Below are positions 47,002 through 57,047 of a DNA stretch of 64,000 nt, piece after piece. Source of the stretch: an uncultured Clostridia bacterium (lineage in GTDB: Bacteria; Bacillota; Clostridia; Christensenellales; Borkfalkiaceae); contig CALVXB010000001.1 in NCBI GenBank assembly GCA_944368775.1, forward strand, positions 1 through 64,000. The letters are read 5' to 3'. The translations under genes were made by a program, and so were the position numbers. The notes below the pieces were generated by a model that searched no databases, was not told where the DNA came from, and saw only the letters and a program-made list of their open reading frames with translations. Position 1 is the stretch's first letter. Each line of letters opens with the position of its first letter.

Positions 47002-47805
47002 ATGAGCACGCAATCGCCTCGCAACTGCACGCTGATCACGGGCGCGACGGGCGGCATCGGCCGCGCGTTCGCCTTCGCATGCGCGCGGGGAGGGGATCTC
47101 TTTTTGACGGGTCGCAGCGAACAGAAACTTGCCGCGCTGCGCGCCGAGCTCGCCGAGCGCTTTCCCGGCTGCACCGTCGCCTGCTTCGCCTGCGACCTGA
47201 CGGACGCGGCCGACCGCGCGCGGCTGTTTGCGGCCGTCAAAGCGGGTGGATGGCGTATCTTTCGCCTGTGCAACGTCGCGGGGGCGGACATCCAAAAGGC
47301 GTTTTGCCGCTACACGCAGGAAAAGATCGCCTTCCAGTGCCGCATCAACTTTGAGGCGGCGCTGTGCGTCACCCGCTTTGCCCTCGAAAACCGCGTCGGC
47401 ACACTCGAGATCGTCACCGTCGGCAGCATTTCCGGCGTCTATCCCATGCCGTATTTCGCCGTTTACAGCGCTGCGAAGGGCGCGCTCGAGAGCTTTTTCA
47501 CCTCCCTGCGCGAGGAGGTGCGCGGGCAGAGGGTCAATGTGACGACGGTCGAGCCGGGCGGCGTGTACACCCGCCCCGACGTCTGCCGCATGATCGAAGG
47601 GCAGGGGCTTTGGGGCAAGCTGTCCGCCAAGACGCCGGAGTACGTCGCCGCAAAGAGCCTGCGCGCGGTGCGCAAAAACAAGCGCGTCTGCCGGCCGGGC
47701 TTTTGGAACAAAGTTGTCGCCGTGCTGCCGCGCATCCTGCCGCGCGCGCTGCGCACGCGCTTCATCGCCCGCCGCTGGAGCAAGCTCGAAAAAGACGCCT
47801 TTTAG
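47002..47805 (+). CDS. Short-chain dehydrogenase/reductase
   Basis: 267 residues. NAD(P)-binding TLITGATGGIGRAFA (about residues 10-24), NVAGAD in the NNAG position, and catalytic residues in VGSISG and YSAAKGALESF (Tyr-x-x-x-Lys). After the catalytic part are about 80 residues with a basic C-terminus that may touch the membrane. Substrate unknown. No Shine-Dalgarno is visible before the ATG, which fits a leaderless transcript. Confidence 0.88.
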   Translation: MSTQSPRNCTLITGATGGIGRAFAFACARGGDLFLTGRSEQKLAALRAELAERFPGCTVACFACDLTDAADRARLFAAVKAGGWRIFRLCNVAGADIQKAFCRYTQEKIAFQCRINFEAALCVTRFALENRVGTLEIVTVGSISGVYPMPYFAVYSAAKGALESFFTSLREEVRGQRVNVTTVEPGGVYTRPDVCRMIEGQGLWGKLSAKTPEYVAAKSLRAVRKNKRVCRPGFWNKVVAVLPRILPRALRTRFIARRWSKLEKDAF

Positions 47806-47830
47806 GGCGATAAATCAGATATTTCCTCTG

Positions 47831-47868
47831 TTTGCATAGTACTATGTCACGCATAATACGCTGTAAAC
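47831..47868. repeat. Dispersed CATAGTAC hairpin repeat
   Basis: TTTGCATAGTACTATGTCACGCATAATACG then CTGTAAAC, between the SDR gene and glpK. Contains TTGCAT-16-TAATAC, a possible promoter for glpK. Confidence 0.85.
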
Positions 47869-47901
47869 GGAGCGATATTCATAAATAAAGGAGGGGGGCC
47901 G

Positions 47902-49389
47902 ATGCGCGTCGTCGCCGCATTCGATCAGGGAACGACAAGTTCCCGCACAATATTGTTTGACGAGAGGGGGAAGGTCGTCGCCAAGGCGATGCGCGAATTC
48001 CGCCAGATCTATCCGCGCCCGGGCTGGGTCGAGCACGACCCGCGCGACATCCTCGCCTCCCAGATGGAGAGCTACCGCGAGGCGCTCGCCGCGGGCGGAG
48101 TCTCGCCCGAGGAGGTCGTCGCCGTCGGCATCGCCAACCAGCGCGAGACGGCGCTCGTGTGGGACCGCTTCACGGGCAAGCCCGTCTACAACGCCATCGT
48201 CTGGCAATGCCGCCGCACCTCCGCCTTTTGCGAGGGGCTCAAAGAAAAGTACGGCGACTTCGTCTACGCGCGCACCGGGCTGAACATGGACGCCTACTTT
48301 TCCGCGTCCAAGATCCGCTGGATCTTAGACAACGTCCCCTTCGCCCGCCGCCGCGCGGAACAGGGCGAGCTGCTGTTCGGCACCGTCGATACATACCTCC
48401 TTTGGCACCTGACGGGCGGCAAAGTGCACGCGACCGACTGCACCAACGCCTCGCGCACCATGCTCTTCAACATCCACACTTTGCAGTGGGACGACGAGCT
48501 GTGCGCGCTGTTCGGCATCCCGCGCTGTATGCTGCCGCAGGTATTTCCTTCCGGGCACGACTACGGCACCGCCGTCGCAGAAGTTTTGGGCGCGCCCATC
48601 CCCGTGCGCGCGCTGGTCGGCGACCAGCAGGCCGCGCTGTTCGGCCAGCTGTGCGTCGAAAAAGGAGACGTCAAAAACACCTACGGCACCGGCTGTTTTC
48701 TCTTGATGAATACGGGCGACGAGGCGGTCGCCTCCCGCAACGGCCTCATCACGACGCTCACCGCCTCGCTCGGCAAGCCGAGCTACGCGCTCGAAGGCAG
48801 CGTATTCGTCGCGGGCGCGGTCGTGCAGTGGCTGCGCGACGGGCTGGGCGTCATCGACACCGCCGCCGAGTCGGAGCGGGTCGCCCTCTCCGTGCCGGAC
48901 ACGGGCGGCGTCACCGTCGTGCCCGCCTTCGTCGGGCTGGGCGCGCCGCATTGGGATGCGGAGTGCCGCGGCGTCATCGGCGGCATCACCCGCGGCACGA
49001 CGGCCGCGCACATCGTGCGCGCCGCGCTCGAGTCTGTCGCGCTGCAGGCGTTCGACGTCGTGCACGCGATGGAGCAGGACCTGCGCACCGTCCTCTCCCG
49101 CCTGTGCGTGGACGGCGGCATGAGCGCCAACGACTTCCTCATGCAGTTCCAGGCGGACATCCTCGGCGCGGAGGTGGTGCGCCCCGCCGTGCGCGAGACG
49201 ACCGCCCTCGGCGCAGCCTACCTCGCCGGCCTCGCCTGCGGGTACTACAAAGACATCGACAGTCTGCGCAAAAACGTCGGGCAGGCGAGCGTTTTCCTCC
49301 CCAAAATGGACGACGCCGCGCGCGCCGAAAAATTGCGCGGGTGGGAAGAAGCGCTCGGCCGTGCCATGTATCGGGCTCGGCTGCGCTGA
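47902..49389 (+). CDS. glpK: Glycerol kinase
   Basis: 495 residues, standard FGGY kinase length. AFDQGTTSSRTILFD at the N-terminus, the glycerol site in NQRETALVWDRFTGKPVYNAI, GAVVQWLRDGL, and DGGMSANDFLMQFQADIL near residue 405. It phosphorylates glycerol to glycerol-3-phosphate. GGAGGGGGG precedes the ATG. No glpF or glpD is adjacent. The nearest upstream element is a CATAGTAC repeat that resembles a promoter. Confidence 0.95.
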   Translation: MRVVAAFDQGTTSSRTILFDERGKVVAKAMREFRQIYPRPGWVEHDPRDILASQMESYREALAAGGVSPEEVVAVGIANQRETALVWDRFTGKPVYNAIVWQCRRTSAFCEGLKEKYGDFVYARTGLNMDAYFSASKIRWILDNVPFARRRAEQGELLFGTVDTYLLWHLTGGKVHATDCTNASRTMLFNIHTLQWDDELCALFGIPRCMLPQVFPSGHDYGTAVAEVLGAPIPVRALVGDQQAALFGQLCVEKGDVKNTYGTGCFLLMNTGDEAVASRNGLITTLTASLGKPSYALEGSVFVAGAVVQWLRDGLGVIDTAAESERVALSVPDTGGVTVVPAFVGLGAPHWDAECRGVIGGITRGTTAAHIVRAALESVALQAFDVVHAMEQDLRTVLSRLCVDGGMSANDFLMQFQADILGAEVVRPAVRETTALGAAYLAGLACGYYKDIDSLRKNVGQASVFLPKMDDAARAEKLRGWEEALGRAMYRARLR

Positions 49390-49474
49390 CCGCGCGCCCC
49401 GCCTGCGACGGCGGTGGCAAACCGCCCGCCTCGCGCGGGCAAACGACAAGAACGAACACACACGGAGGTGCGCC

Positions 49475-50302
49475 ATGAGCAGGGCGGACGACATCTTTAT
49501 TCAAAATTGCAAGGACATTTTAGAAAACGGCACTTGGGATACCGACTGCGAGGTGCGCCCGTGCTGGGCGGACGGCACGCCGGCGCACACCATCAAAAAG
49601 TTCGGGCAGGTCTCCCGCTACGACCTGCGCGAGGAGTTCCCCATCCTCACCATCCGCCGCACCTATTTAAAATCGGCCATCGACGAGATCCTCTGGATCT
49701 GGCAAAAAAAGAGCAACAACATCCATGACCTCTCCTCGCACATCTGGGATAGCTGGGCAGACGAGAGCGGCTCCATCGGCAAGGCGTACGGCTACCAGCT
49801 CGGCCTCAAATATCGATTCCCGGAAGGGGAGTTCGACCAGGTCGACAAGGTGCTCTACGACCTCAAACACAATCCCGCCAGCCGCCGCATCATCGCGCAT
49901 ATGTATAACGTCGCCGACCTCAAGGATATGCACCTGTACCCCTGCGCCTACTCGATGACCTTCAACGTCACGGGCAACACCCTCAACGCCGTGCTCAACC
50001 AGCGCAGCCAGGATATGCTCGCGGCGAGCAATTGGAACGTCGTGCAGTACAGCATCCTGCTCATGATGTTCGCCCGTGCGAGCGGGCTGGAGGCGGGCGA
50101 GCTCGTCCACGTCGTCGCCGACGCGCACATCTACGACCGCCATGTGCCCATTATCCAAAAGATCTTGCAAAATCCGCGCTATGACGCGCCGAAGTTAGAA
50201 GCAGACCCCGTCACCGATTTTTACGCCTTCACCAAAGACAGCTTCCGCCTCGTCGGTTACCGCTATACCGATTTGCAAGAAAAGATCCCCGTCGCCATCT
50301 GA
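49475..50302 (+). CDS. thyA: Thymidylate synthase
   Basis: 275 residues from the ATG at 49475 after GGAGG. Catalytic cysteine in HLYPCAYSMTF, substrate-binding NQRSQDMLAASNWNVVQYS and the folate-site region near the C-terminus. It makes dTMP from dUMP using methylene-tetrahydrofolate, which folA then regenerates. It has a Bacillus-like insertion (SSHIWDSWADESGSIGKAYG). Lies 85 bp after glpK. Confidence 0.96.
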   Translation: MSRADDIFIQNCKDILENGTWDTDCEVRPCWADGTPAHTIKKFGQVSRYDLREEFPILTIRRTYLKSAIDEILWIWQKKSNNIHDLSSHIWDSWADESGSIGKAYGYQLGLKYRFPEGEFDQVDKVLYDLKHNPASRRIIAHMYNVADLKDMHLYPCAYSMTFNVTGNTLNAVLNQRSQDMLAASNWNVVQYSILLMMFARASGLEAGELVHVVADAHIYDRHVPIIQKILQNPRYDAPKLEADPVTDFYAFTKDSFRLVGYRYTDLQEKIPVAI

Positions 50303-50331
50303 ACGGGGGTATAAAAGCAGAAATTTCATCA

Positions 50332-50369
50332 TTTGCAGAGTACTATGCCACGCATACTTCGCTGCAAAC
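50332..50369. repeat. Dispersed CATAGTAC hairpin repeat
   Basis: TTTGCAGAGTACTATGCCACGCATACTTCGCTGCAAAC, between thyA and folA. The outer arms TTTGCAG and CTGCAAA pair. Confidence 0.85.
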
Positions 50370-50399
50370 CTATACACATAGACTGCAAGGAGGAACAAG

Positions 50400-50906
50400 A
50401 TGCGCGCGATCGTAGCCGTCGACAAACAATGGGGCATCGGCAAAAACAACGACCTTCTCTTCCGCCTGCCCGCAGACATGAAGCACTTCCGCGAGGCGAC
50501 GACGGGCAAAGTCGTCGTGATGGGCAGCAACACGCTGCTCTCCTTCCCCGGCGGCAGGCCGCTCAAAGACCGCGTCAACGTCGTGCTCTGGCCGGACGGC
50601 CCGCAGCGGGAGGACTGCGTCCTCGTCCGCTCGCTCGCCGAGCTGTTCGCCGCCGTCGCGAGCTATCCCGCGGACGACGTGTTCGTCGTGGGCGGGGCGA
50701 TGCTGTACCGCACGCTTCTGCCGTACTGCACCGAGGTCATCGCGACCAAGGTGGACGCCGACGGCGGGGCGGAAGTCTTTTTCGAGAATCTCGATATGCT
50801 TCAAAATTGGTCGTGCGAAAGTGAAGGGGAGCCGTTCGAGACCAACGGCTACACCTGCCGTATCTGCGTCTACCGCAACGCGGCGGTGCAGACCTTCCAC
50901 GCCTGA
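50400..50906 (+). CDS. folA: Dihydrofolate reductase
   Basis: 168 residues. MRAIVAVDKQWGIGKNNDLLFRLPADMKHF contains the folate site, including the Asp that protonates the substrate (PADMKHF); VVMGSNTLLSFPGGRPLKDR and FVVGGAMLYRTLLPYC follow. Reduces dihydrofolate using NADPH. AAGGAGG precedes the start. It pairs with thyA upstream; a CATAGTAC hairpin repeat lies between them. Confidence 0.94.
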   Translation: MRAIVAVDKQWGIGKNNDLLFRLPADMKHFREATTGKVVVMGSNTLLSFPGGRPLKDRVNVVLWPDGPQREDCVLVRSLAELFAAVASYPADDVFVVGGAMLYRTLLPYCTEVIATKVDADGGAEVFFENLDMLQNWSCESEGEPFETNGYTCRICVYRNAAVQTFHA

Positions 50907-50934
50907 CCGCTCAATTCAGCACGAAATTTGCACT

Positions 50935-50968
50935 TTTGCATAGTACTATGTCACGCATAGTACGCAAA
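50935..50968. repeat. Dispersed CATAGTAC hairpin repeat, most symmetrical copy
   Basis: TTTGCATAGTACTATG, TCACG loop region, CATAGTACGCAAA. GTACTATG pairs with CATAGTAC and TTTGC with GCAAA. Between folA and aspS. Confidence 0.88.
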
Positions 50969-51014
50969 AAGGGGAGGCGGTGCCCGCCGCTTCCCCGTTT
51001 TGCCGCGATTTTGC

Positions 51015-51043
51015 TTGCATTTTTGCGCGCAAAAGTTTACAAT
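51015..51043 (+). promoter_or_regulatory. Promoter of aspS
   Basis: TTGCAT (51015-51020), 17 bp, TACAAT (51038-51043). Confidence 0.78.
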
Positions 51044-51082
51044 AAAGGGCGAACTATTTTTCAAACATGAGAGGTTAAACAT

Positions 51083-52414
51083 ATGGACACGATCAGCGGA
51101 AACGTCACCGCGACCTGCGTCGGGTACAGCGATTTCCCCGCGCACGTCGACGAAGTCGTCTGCATGAAGGGCATGATCCACCGCATCCGCGAGATGACCG
51201 GCTTCGCCTTCGTCATCATCCGCACCGCGCGCGAAGTGGTGCAGTGCGTCTATTCGCCCGATTTTTCCGATTACCGCATGGACGACAAGGTCGTCGAGGG
51301 CTGCGCCGTCAAGCTGACGGGCAAGATCGTCAAAGACGCCACGCGCGAAGGGCGCTACGAGATGCAGATCCACGACATCGAGGTGCTCTCTACCCCCGCC
51401 GAGCCCATGCCCATCGTCATCAACAAAAAGCAGCTGGACAACATCCCGCTCGACCTCGACTTGAACCTGCGCCCCGTCACCCTGCGCAACCCCAAAGAGC
51501 GCGCCGTGTTCAAGATCCAGGAGGGCATCGCCCGCGCCTTCCGCGACTACCTGTTCAGCCAAAACTTCACCGAGATCCGCACCCCCAAGATCAACGCGCA
51601 GGGCGCGGAGGGTGGTGCAAACATCTTCAAGCTCGACTACTTCGGCAAGCAGGTTTTCCTCGCGCAGAGCCCGCAGTTCTACAAGCAGATGCTCGTTCCC
51701 GTGTACGAGCGCGTGTTTGAAGTAGGGCCCGTGTTCCGCGCCGAACACCACGATACCTCCCGCCACCTCAACGAGTACGTCAGCATGGACTTCGAGATGG
51801 GCTTCATCGACAGCTTCTATGACATCATGAACATGGAGACGGGCGCGCTCAAGTACATCATGCAGTTTTTAAAGGACAACTACGCGCCCGAGATCGCGCT
51901 GCTCGGCGCCGTGCTGCCCGAAATCAAAGAGATCCCCGTTGTCAAGTTCATGGACGCGAAGGAGATCATCACTAAAAAATTCAAAAAGAAGATCACAGAC
52001 TACCGCGACTTCGAGCCGGAAGAGGAGCAGATCCTCGGCAAGTGGGCGAAAAAGGAGTTCGACAGCGACTTCCTCTTCGTCACCCATTACCCCTCCGAAA
52101 AGCGCCCCTTCTACGCGATGGACGACCCCGCCGACCCCGCCTACACGCTCAGCTTCGACCTGCTGTTCCGCGGCATCGAGATCACGACGGGCGGCCAGCG
52201 CATCCACGACTACAACGAACAGGTCGCCAAAATGCGCGCCCGCGGCATGGACCCTGACGACTTTGAAAGCTACCTGATGGCGCACAAGTACGGCATGCCC
52301 CCGCATGGCGGCCTCGGCCTCGGCCTCGAGCGCATCACCATGCACCTGCTCGGCTTCAAAAACGTGCGCTACGCGTCCATGTTCCCGCGCGACATCAACC
52401 GCGTCACCCCGTAA
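51083..52414 (+). CDS. aspS: Archaeal-type, probably non-discriminating aspartyl-tRNA synthetase
   Basis: 443 residues, against about 590 for ordinary bacterial AspRS, because the GAD insertion domain is missing. N-terminal OB fold (VCMKGMIHRIREMTGFAFVIIR), class II motif 2 (VFRAEHHDTSRHLNEYVSMDFEMGF) and motif 3 (GGLGLGLERITMHLLG). This architecture is that of the archaeal and eukaryotic AspRS also found in some bacteria, which usually charges tRNA-Asn with Asp for GatCAB to amidate. gat genes are not in this window. Discrimination cannot be read with certainty. GAGAGG precedes the start. Confidence 0.9.
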   Translation: MDTISGNVTATCVGYSDFPAHVDEVVCMKGMIHRIREMTGFAFVIIRTAREVVQCVYSPDFSDYRMDDKVVEGCAVKLTGKIVKDATREGRYEMQIHDIEVLSTPAEPMPIVINKKQLDNIPLDLDLNLRPVTLRNPKERAVFKIQEGIARAFRDYLFSQNFTEIRTPKINAQGAEGGANIFKLDYFGKQVFLAQSPQFYKQMLVPVYERVFEVGPVFRAEHHDTSRHLNEYVSMDFEMGFIDSFYDIMNMETGALKYIMQFLKDNYAPEIALLGAVLPEIKEIPVVKFMDAKEIITKKFKKKITDYRDFEPEEEQILGKWAKKEFDSDFLFVTHYPSEKRPFYAMDDPADPAYTLSFDLLFRGIEITTGGQRIHDYNEQVAKMRARGMDPDDFESYLMAHKYGMPPHGGLGLGLERITMHLLGFKNVRYASMFPRDINRVTP

Positions 52415-52442
52415 CCCGAAAAATATTTCCTGCAAAAACTTG

Positions 52443-52484
52443 CGGCTCTCCTTCCTCGTTGATACAGAAGGGGAGCCGTTTTTT
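52443..52484 (+). terminator. Terminator of aspS
   Basis: CGGCTCTCCTTC and GAAGGGGAGCCG arms, then TTTTTT. Confidence 0.85.
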
Positions 52485-52542
52485 GCAGCCATTAAATGCA
52501 CAGTTTATTTTTTTTGAATCTCCGCCCGCGCCCCGAACAAAC

Positions 52543-52574
52543 AAAAAAAAGCGGCCCGACGAAAGTCGGGCCGC
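52543..52574 (-). terminator. Terminator of groESL
   Basis: On the minus strand GCGGCCCGAC, TTTC loop, GTCGGGCCGC, then eight T. Confidence 0.9.
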
Positions 52575-52604
52575 CGTTCTGTTTTATTGCGTTTTGCTGT
52601 GGGA

Positions 52605-54260
<1,656 letters not shown>

Positions 54261-54545
54261 TTATTCTACGATGGCGAGGATATCGCTCTGCTTGATGATG
54301 GTGAATTCTTTGCCGTCCACCTTAAATTCGCTGCCCGAATACTTCGAGAAGAGAACGGTGTCGCCGACCTTCACGACCATCTTCACGTCCTTTCCGTCGA
54401 CCGTACCGCCGGGGCCGACCGCGACCACGCGCGCCGTCTGCGGCTTTTCCTGCGCCGAAGAGGGGAGGATAAACCCGCTCTTGGTCTTTTCCTCTGTCTG
54501 AACGCTTTCGACGACTACTTTGTCGAATAAAGGTTTGATGTTCAT
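54261..54545 (-). CDS. groS: 10 kDa chaperonin GroES
   Basis: 94 residues: MNIKPLFDKVVVE, a mobile loop (EEKTKSGFILPSSAQEK, about 18-34) that binds GroEL, and the C-terminal IIKQSDILAIVE. First gene of groESL. Confidence 0.97.
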   Translation of the reverse strand: MNIKPLFDKVVVESVQTEEKTKSGFILPSSAQEKPQTARVVAVGPGGTVDGKDVKMVVKVGDTVLFSKYSGSEFKVDGKEFTIIKQSDILAIVE

Positions 54546-54577
54546 AGGATGCCTCCAAATGTTTTTTCCGTATCAGG

Positions 54578-54604
54578 TTAGCACTTTCGCTGCCTGAGTG
54601 CTAA
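54578..54604 (-). promoter_or_regulatory. CIRCE operator, proximal
   Basis: TTAGCACTT-N9-GAGTGCTAA between the promoter and groS, the HrcA binding site of Firmicutes. Confidence 0.95.
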
Positions 54605-54614
54605 ATCATTATCT

Positions 54615-54642
54615 ATTATAGCCATTTACAGGCAAAAGTCAA
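54615..54642 (-). promoter_or_regulatory. Promoter of groESL
   Basis: On the minus strand TTGACT (54637-54642), 16 bp, TATAAT (54615-54620). Confidence 0.88.
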
Positions 54643-54669
54643 ACGTTTTGCGCCACAAAAAACAAAATT

Positions 54670-54695
54670 TTAGCACTTTCTTGCAAGAGTGCTAA
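54670..54695 (-). promoter_or_regulatory. CIRCE-like operator, distal
   Basis: TTAGCACTT-N8-GAGTGCTAA upstream of the -35. Spacer one base shorter than usual. It could strengthen HrcA repression. Confidence 0.85.
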
Positions 54696-54827
54696 TTTTT
54701 GCTCCCTTTCGGCGGGGCGGCGCCCTTCTTTTTATATAAGAAGAAATGTCCGCGCGCCCCCGTCCGCATCTCTCGCGCGCCGCATGGAAGCGGCGCGCCG
54801 CAGGGGGCGGAAAAATGCGCGCGCCGC

Positions 54828-54856
54828 TTGCATTTTGCGGGCGGGTGTGGTACAAT
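54828..54856 (+). promoter_or_regulatory. Promoter of the dCMP deaminase gene
   Basis: TTGCAT (54828-54833), 17 bp, TACAAT (54851-54856). Confidence 0.78.
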
Positions 54857-54882
54857 GTAAAAAACACATCGGAGGGAACGGA

Positions 54883-55344
54883 ATGGATAAGTGGGATCGG
54901 CGCTTTATGGAACTGACGGAGACGGTCGCGGGCTGGTCGAGCTGCTTTCAGGACAACCGCCACGTTGGCGCGGTCATCGTGCAGGGCAAGCGGGTCATGA
55001 CGACCGGCTACAACGGCGCGCCCGCGGGCATCGTCAGCTGCGTCGACCGCAAAGAGTGCCTGCGCCGCAAGCTGGGCATCCCCAGCGGCACCCGGCAAGA
55101 GCTGTGCTACGCCGTTCACGCCGAGCAGAACGCCATCATCCAGGCGGCGCGCCTGGGCATCCGCATCGAGGGCGCCACGCTGTACTGCACCCACCAGCCC
55201 TGCGTCATCTGCGCCAAAATGATCATCAACGCGGGCATCGCGCGCGTCGTCTACAAGCACGGCTATCCCGACGATTTTTCCGTGCAGCTCTTCCGCGAGG
55301 CGAACGTCCTCGTGCAAAAATACGAAGATCTCGAAAAGGAGTAA
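54883..55344 (+). CDS. dCMP deaminase (ComEB-like)
   Basis: 153 residues. Zinc and catalytic motifs of the cytidine/deoxycytidylate deaminase family: VHAEQNAII (His and Glu) and CTHQPCVICAKMI (two Cys). Converts dCMP to dUMP, the substrate of ThyA. GGAGGG precedes the ATG at 54883. Open sequence upstream of that is not coding. Six bases from the cyclophilin gene. Confidence 0.93.
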   Translation: MDKWDRRFMELTETVAGWSSCFQDNRHVGAVIVQGKRVMTTGYNGAPAGIVSCVDRKECLRRKLGIPSGTRQELCYAVHAEQNAIIQAARLGIRIEGATLYCTHQPCVICAKMIINAGIARVVYKHGYPDDFSVQLFREANVLVQKYEDLEKE

Positions 55345-55350
55345 AACACT

Positions 55351-55875
55351 ATGGACCCCGTCGTCACCTTCACCATGCAAAACGGCAAGACCTTCCGCGC
55401 CGAGCTGTACCCGAGCAAAGCGCCCAACACCGTCAACAACTTCCTCTCCCTCGTCCGCAGCGGGTTTTATGACGGGCTGACCTTCCACCGCGTCATCGAG
55501 GGCTTCATGATCCAGGGCGGCGACCCTGCCGGCAACGGCACGGGCGGCCCCGGCTACACCATCCGCGGCGAGTTCCGCATGAACGGCTTCGCGCAGAACG
55601 ACGTCAAGCACGCGCGCGGCGTCCTCTCCATGGCCCGCTCCATGCTGCCCGACAGCGCCGGCTCGCAGTTCTTCGTCATGCACGAAAACGCCTCCCATCT
55701 CGACGGGCAGTACGCCGCCTTCGGCAAGGTCATCGAGGGGATGGAGGTCGTCGACGAGATCGCATCCGTCCCCACCGATATGCGCGACCGCCCGCTGCGG
55801 CCGCAGGTCATCGAAAAGGTCACCGCCGAAACGTACGGCGTCGACTATCCCGAACCCGTCCGCGCCCGCAGGTAA
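55351..55875 (+). CDS. Peptidyl-prolyl cis-trans isomerase, cyclophilin type
   Basis: 174 residues. Active-site pattern [19 protein letters not shown], then [22 protein letters not shown] and [18 protein letters not shown]. No signal peptide, so cytoplasmic. Co-transcribed with the deaminase. Confidence 0.95.
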   Translation: MDPVVTFTMQNGKTFRAELYPSKAPNTVNNFLSLVRSGFYDGLTFHRVIEGFMIQGGDPAGNGTGGPGYTIRGEFRMNGFAQNDVKHARGVLSMARSMLPDSAGSQFFVMHENASHLDGQYAAFGKVIEGMEVVDEIASVPTDMRDRPLRPQVIEKVTAETYGVDYPEPVRARR

Positions 55876-55929
55876 GGGCGAGGGCCCTGTCCGCGCGGCC
55901 GCCGCGCCGCAAAAGTGAATACGGCAAAA

Positions 55930-55955
55930 GAGTCCCCGTGCGGGGCTCTTTTTTT
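55930..55955 (+). terminator. Terminator after the cyclophilin gene
   Basis: GAGTCCCCG and CGGGGCTC arms, then TTTTTTT. Confidence 0.88.
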
Positions 55956-56054
55956 GTCCGAACGCGCCCTTCCGTCAAGAATCGGCGGCGAGGGCGACGG
56001 AATCCGCCGTTTCGCCATCGCGTTTGCCGTTGGATGCGGCAATTTTTTACAAAA

Positions 56055-56150
56055 TCCGACAAAATCATAAAAAATACAGCAATATTTGTAAAAATATAAT
56101 TGATATTTGTACAAAAAGCGCTTCACAAATGCCTCCGAATTTCGTATAAT
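56055..56150 (+). promoter_or_regulatory. Promoter region of spo0A
   Basis: TTCACA (56122-56127), 17 bp, TATAAT (56145-56150). The 100 bp before it are strikingly AT-rich. TCCGACAAA at 56055-56063 is, on the minus strand, one base from a 0A box (TTTGTCGAA) and could serve autoregulation. No clear sigma-H promoter was recognised. Confidence 0.7.
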
Positions 56151-56196
56151 AGACATAATCAGATCGCATCGATTGGAATCAAGGAGGACGTATGCC

Positions 56197-56967
56197 ATGC
56201 AGCAGAAGAAGATCGTGATCCTCGAAAACAATCACGACACGGCGCAGGCCGTCGCGGAGAGCCTCCGCGGGGAAGGTTTCGAAGTCTGCGGAGAGACAGA
56301 TGACGGAAATGAGGGTGTGGCGCTCATCGAGCGCACCAAGCCTGACGTGGTCCTCGTCGGGCTGGTGCTCAAGGGGCTGGACGGGTTCGGCGTGATGGAT
56401 GCCTTGCGCGACAAAAAGATCGCGGCGCGGGCGATCGTGACGGGCACCTTTGCCGACGACGAGATCGTCTCGCGCGTGATGGAAAAGGGTGCGCGCTACT
56501 ATCTGATGAAGCCCGTCTCGCCCGACATCGTCGCGGCGCGCGCCAAAGAGCTGGTCGCCGAGCCCGCGCCCAAGGCGGTGCCCGCCGCCGTGCGCGAAAA
56601 GCGCAGCCCCGTCACGTTAGACGAAAAGATCAGCAGCATCTTCATCTCCATCGGCATCCCGCCGCACATCAAGGGGTACGGCTACCTGCGCGAGGGGATC
56701 AAGATGGCAGTCGCCGAGCCTGCCATCATCAACAACGTCACCAAGCAGCTGTACCCGAAGATCGCCGAAAAGTTCAATACCACGGCGAGCAAGGTCGAGC
56801 GCGCCATCCGCCACAGCATCGAGGTCGCATGGAACCGCCAGCGGGTGGACGCGATCAACGCGGTGTTCGGCGTGCGCGTGTATATCGGCACAGACAAGCC
56901 CACCAACAGCGAGTTCATCGCGCTCGTCGCCGACAAGCTCATTTTAGAGGGTCTGGTCAATTATTGA
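56197..56967 (+). CDS. spo0A: Spo0A-type sporulation regulator with degenerate receiver
   Basis: 256 residues from the ATG at 56197 after AAGGAGG. The C-terminal half (about 140-250) is a textbook Spo0A DNA-binding domain: IPPHIKGYGYLREGI, YPKIAEKFNTTASKVERAIRH and KPTNSEFIALVADKL. The N-terminal receiver is altered. The phospho-acceptor Asp is Gly55 (PDVVLVGLVLKG), and the acidic pair reads E10-N11 instead of Asp-Asp; T82 and K105 are kept. The phosphorelay cannot act on it in the usual way. It does not sit in the usual spoIVB-spo0A locus. It could be the sole master regulator with another activation mode, or a second copy. Confidence 0.92.
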   Translation: MQQKKIVILENNHDTAQAVAESLRGEGFEVCGETDDGNEGVALIERTKPDVVLVGLVLKGLDGFGVMDALRDKKIAARAIVTGTFADDEIVSRVMEKGARYYLMKPVSPDIVAARAKELVAEPAPKAVPAAVREKRSPVTLDEKISSIFISIGIPPHIKGYGYLREGIKMAVAEPAIINNVTKQLYPKIAEKFNTTASKVERAIRHSIEVAWNRQRVDAINAVFGVRVYIGTDKPTNSEFIALVADKLILEGLVNY

Positions 56968-57047
56968 AGCGCAGCCCGCGCCTCCCGCCGCGCGGCTCTG
57001 TCCTGCGCCCGTGCGGCCCGCCGCTCCCTTTTTTTGGGAAATATCTC

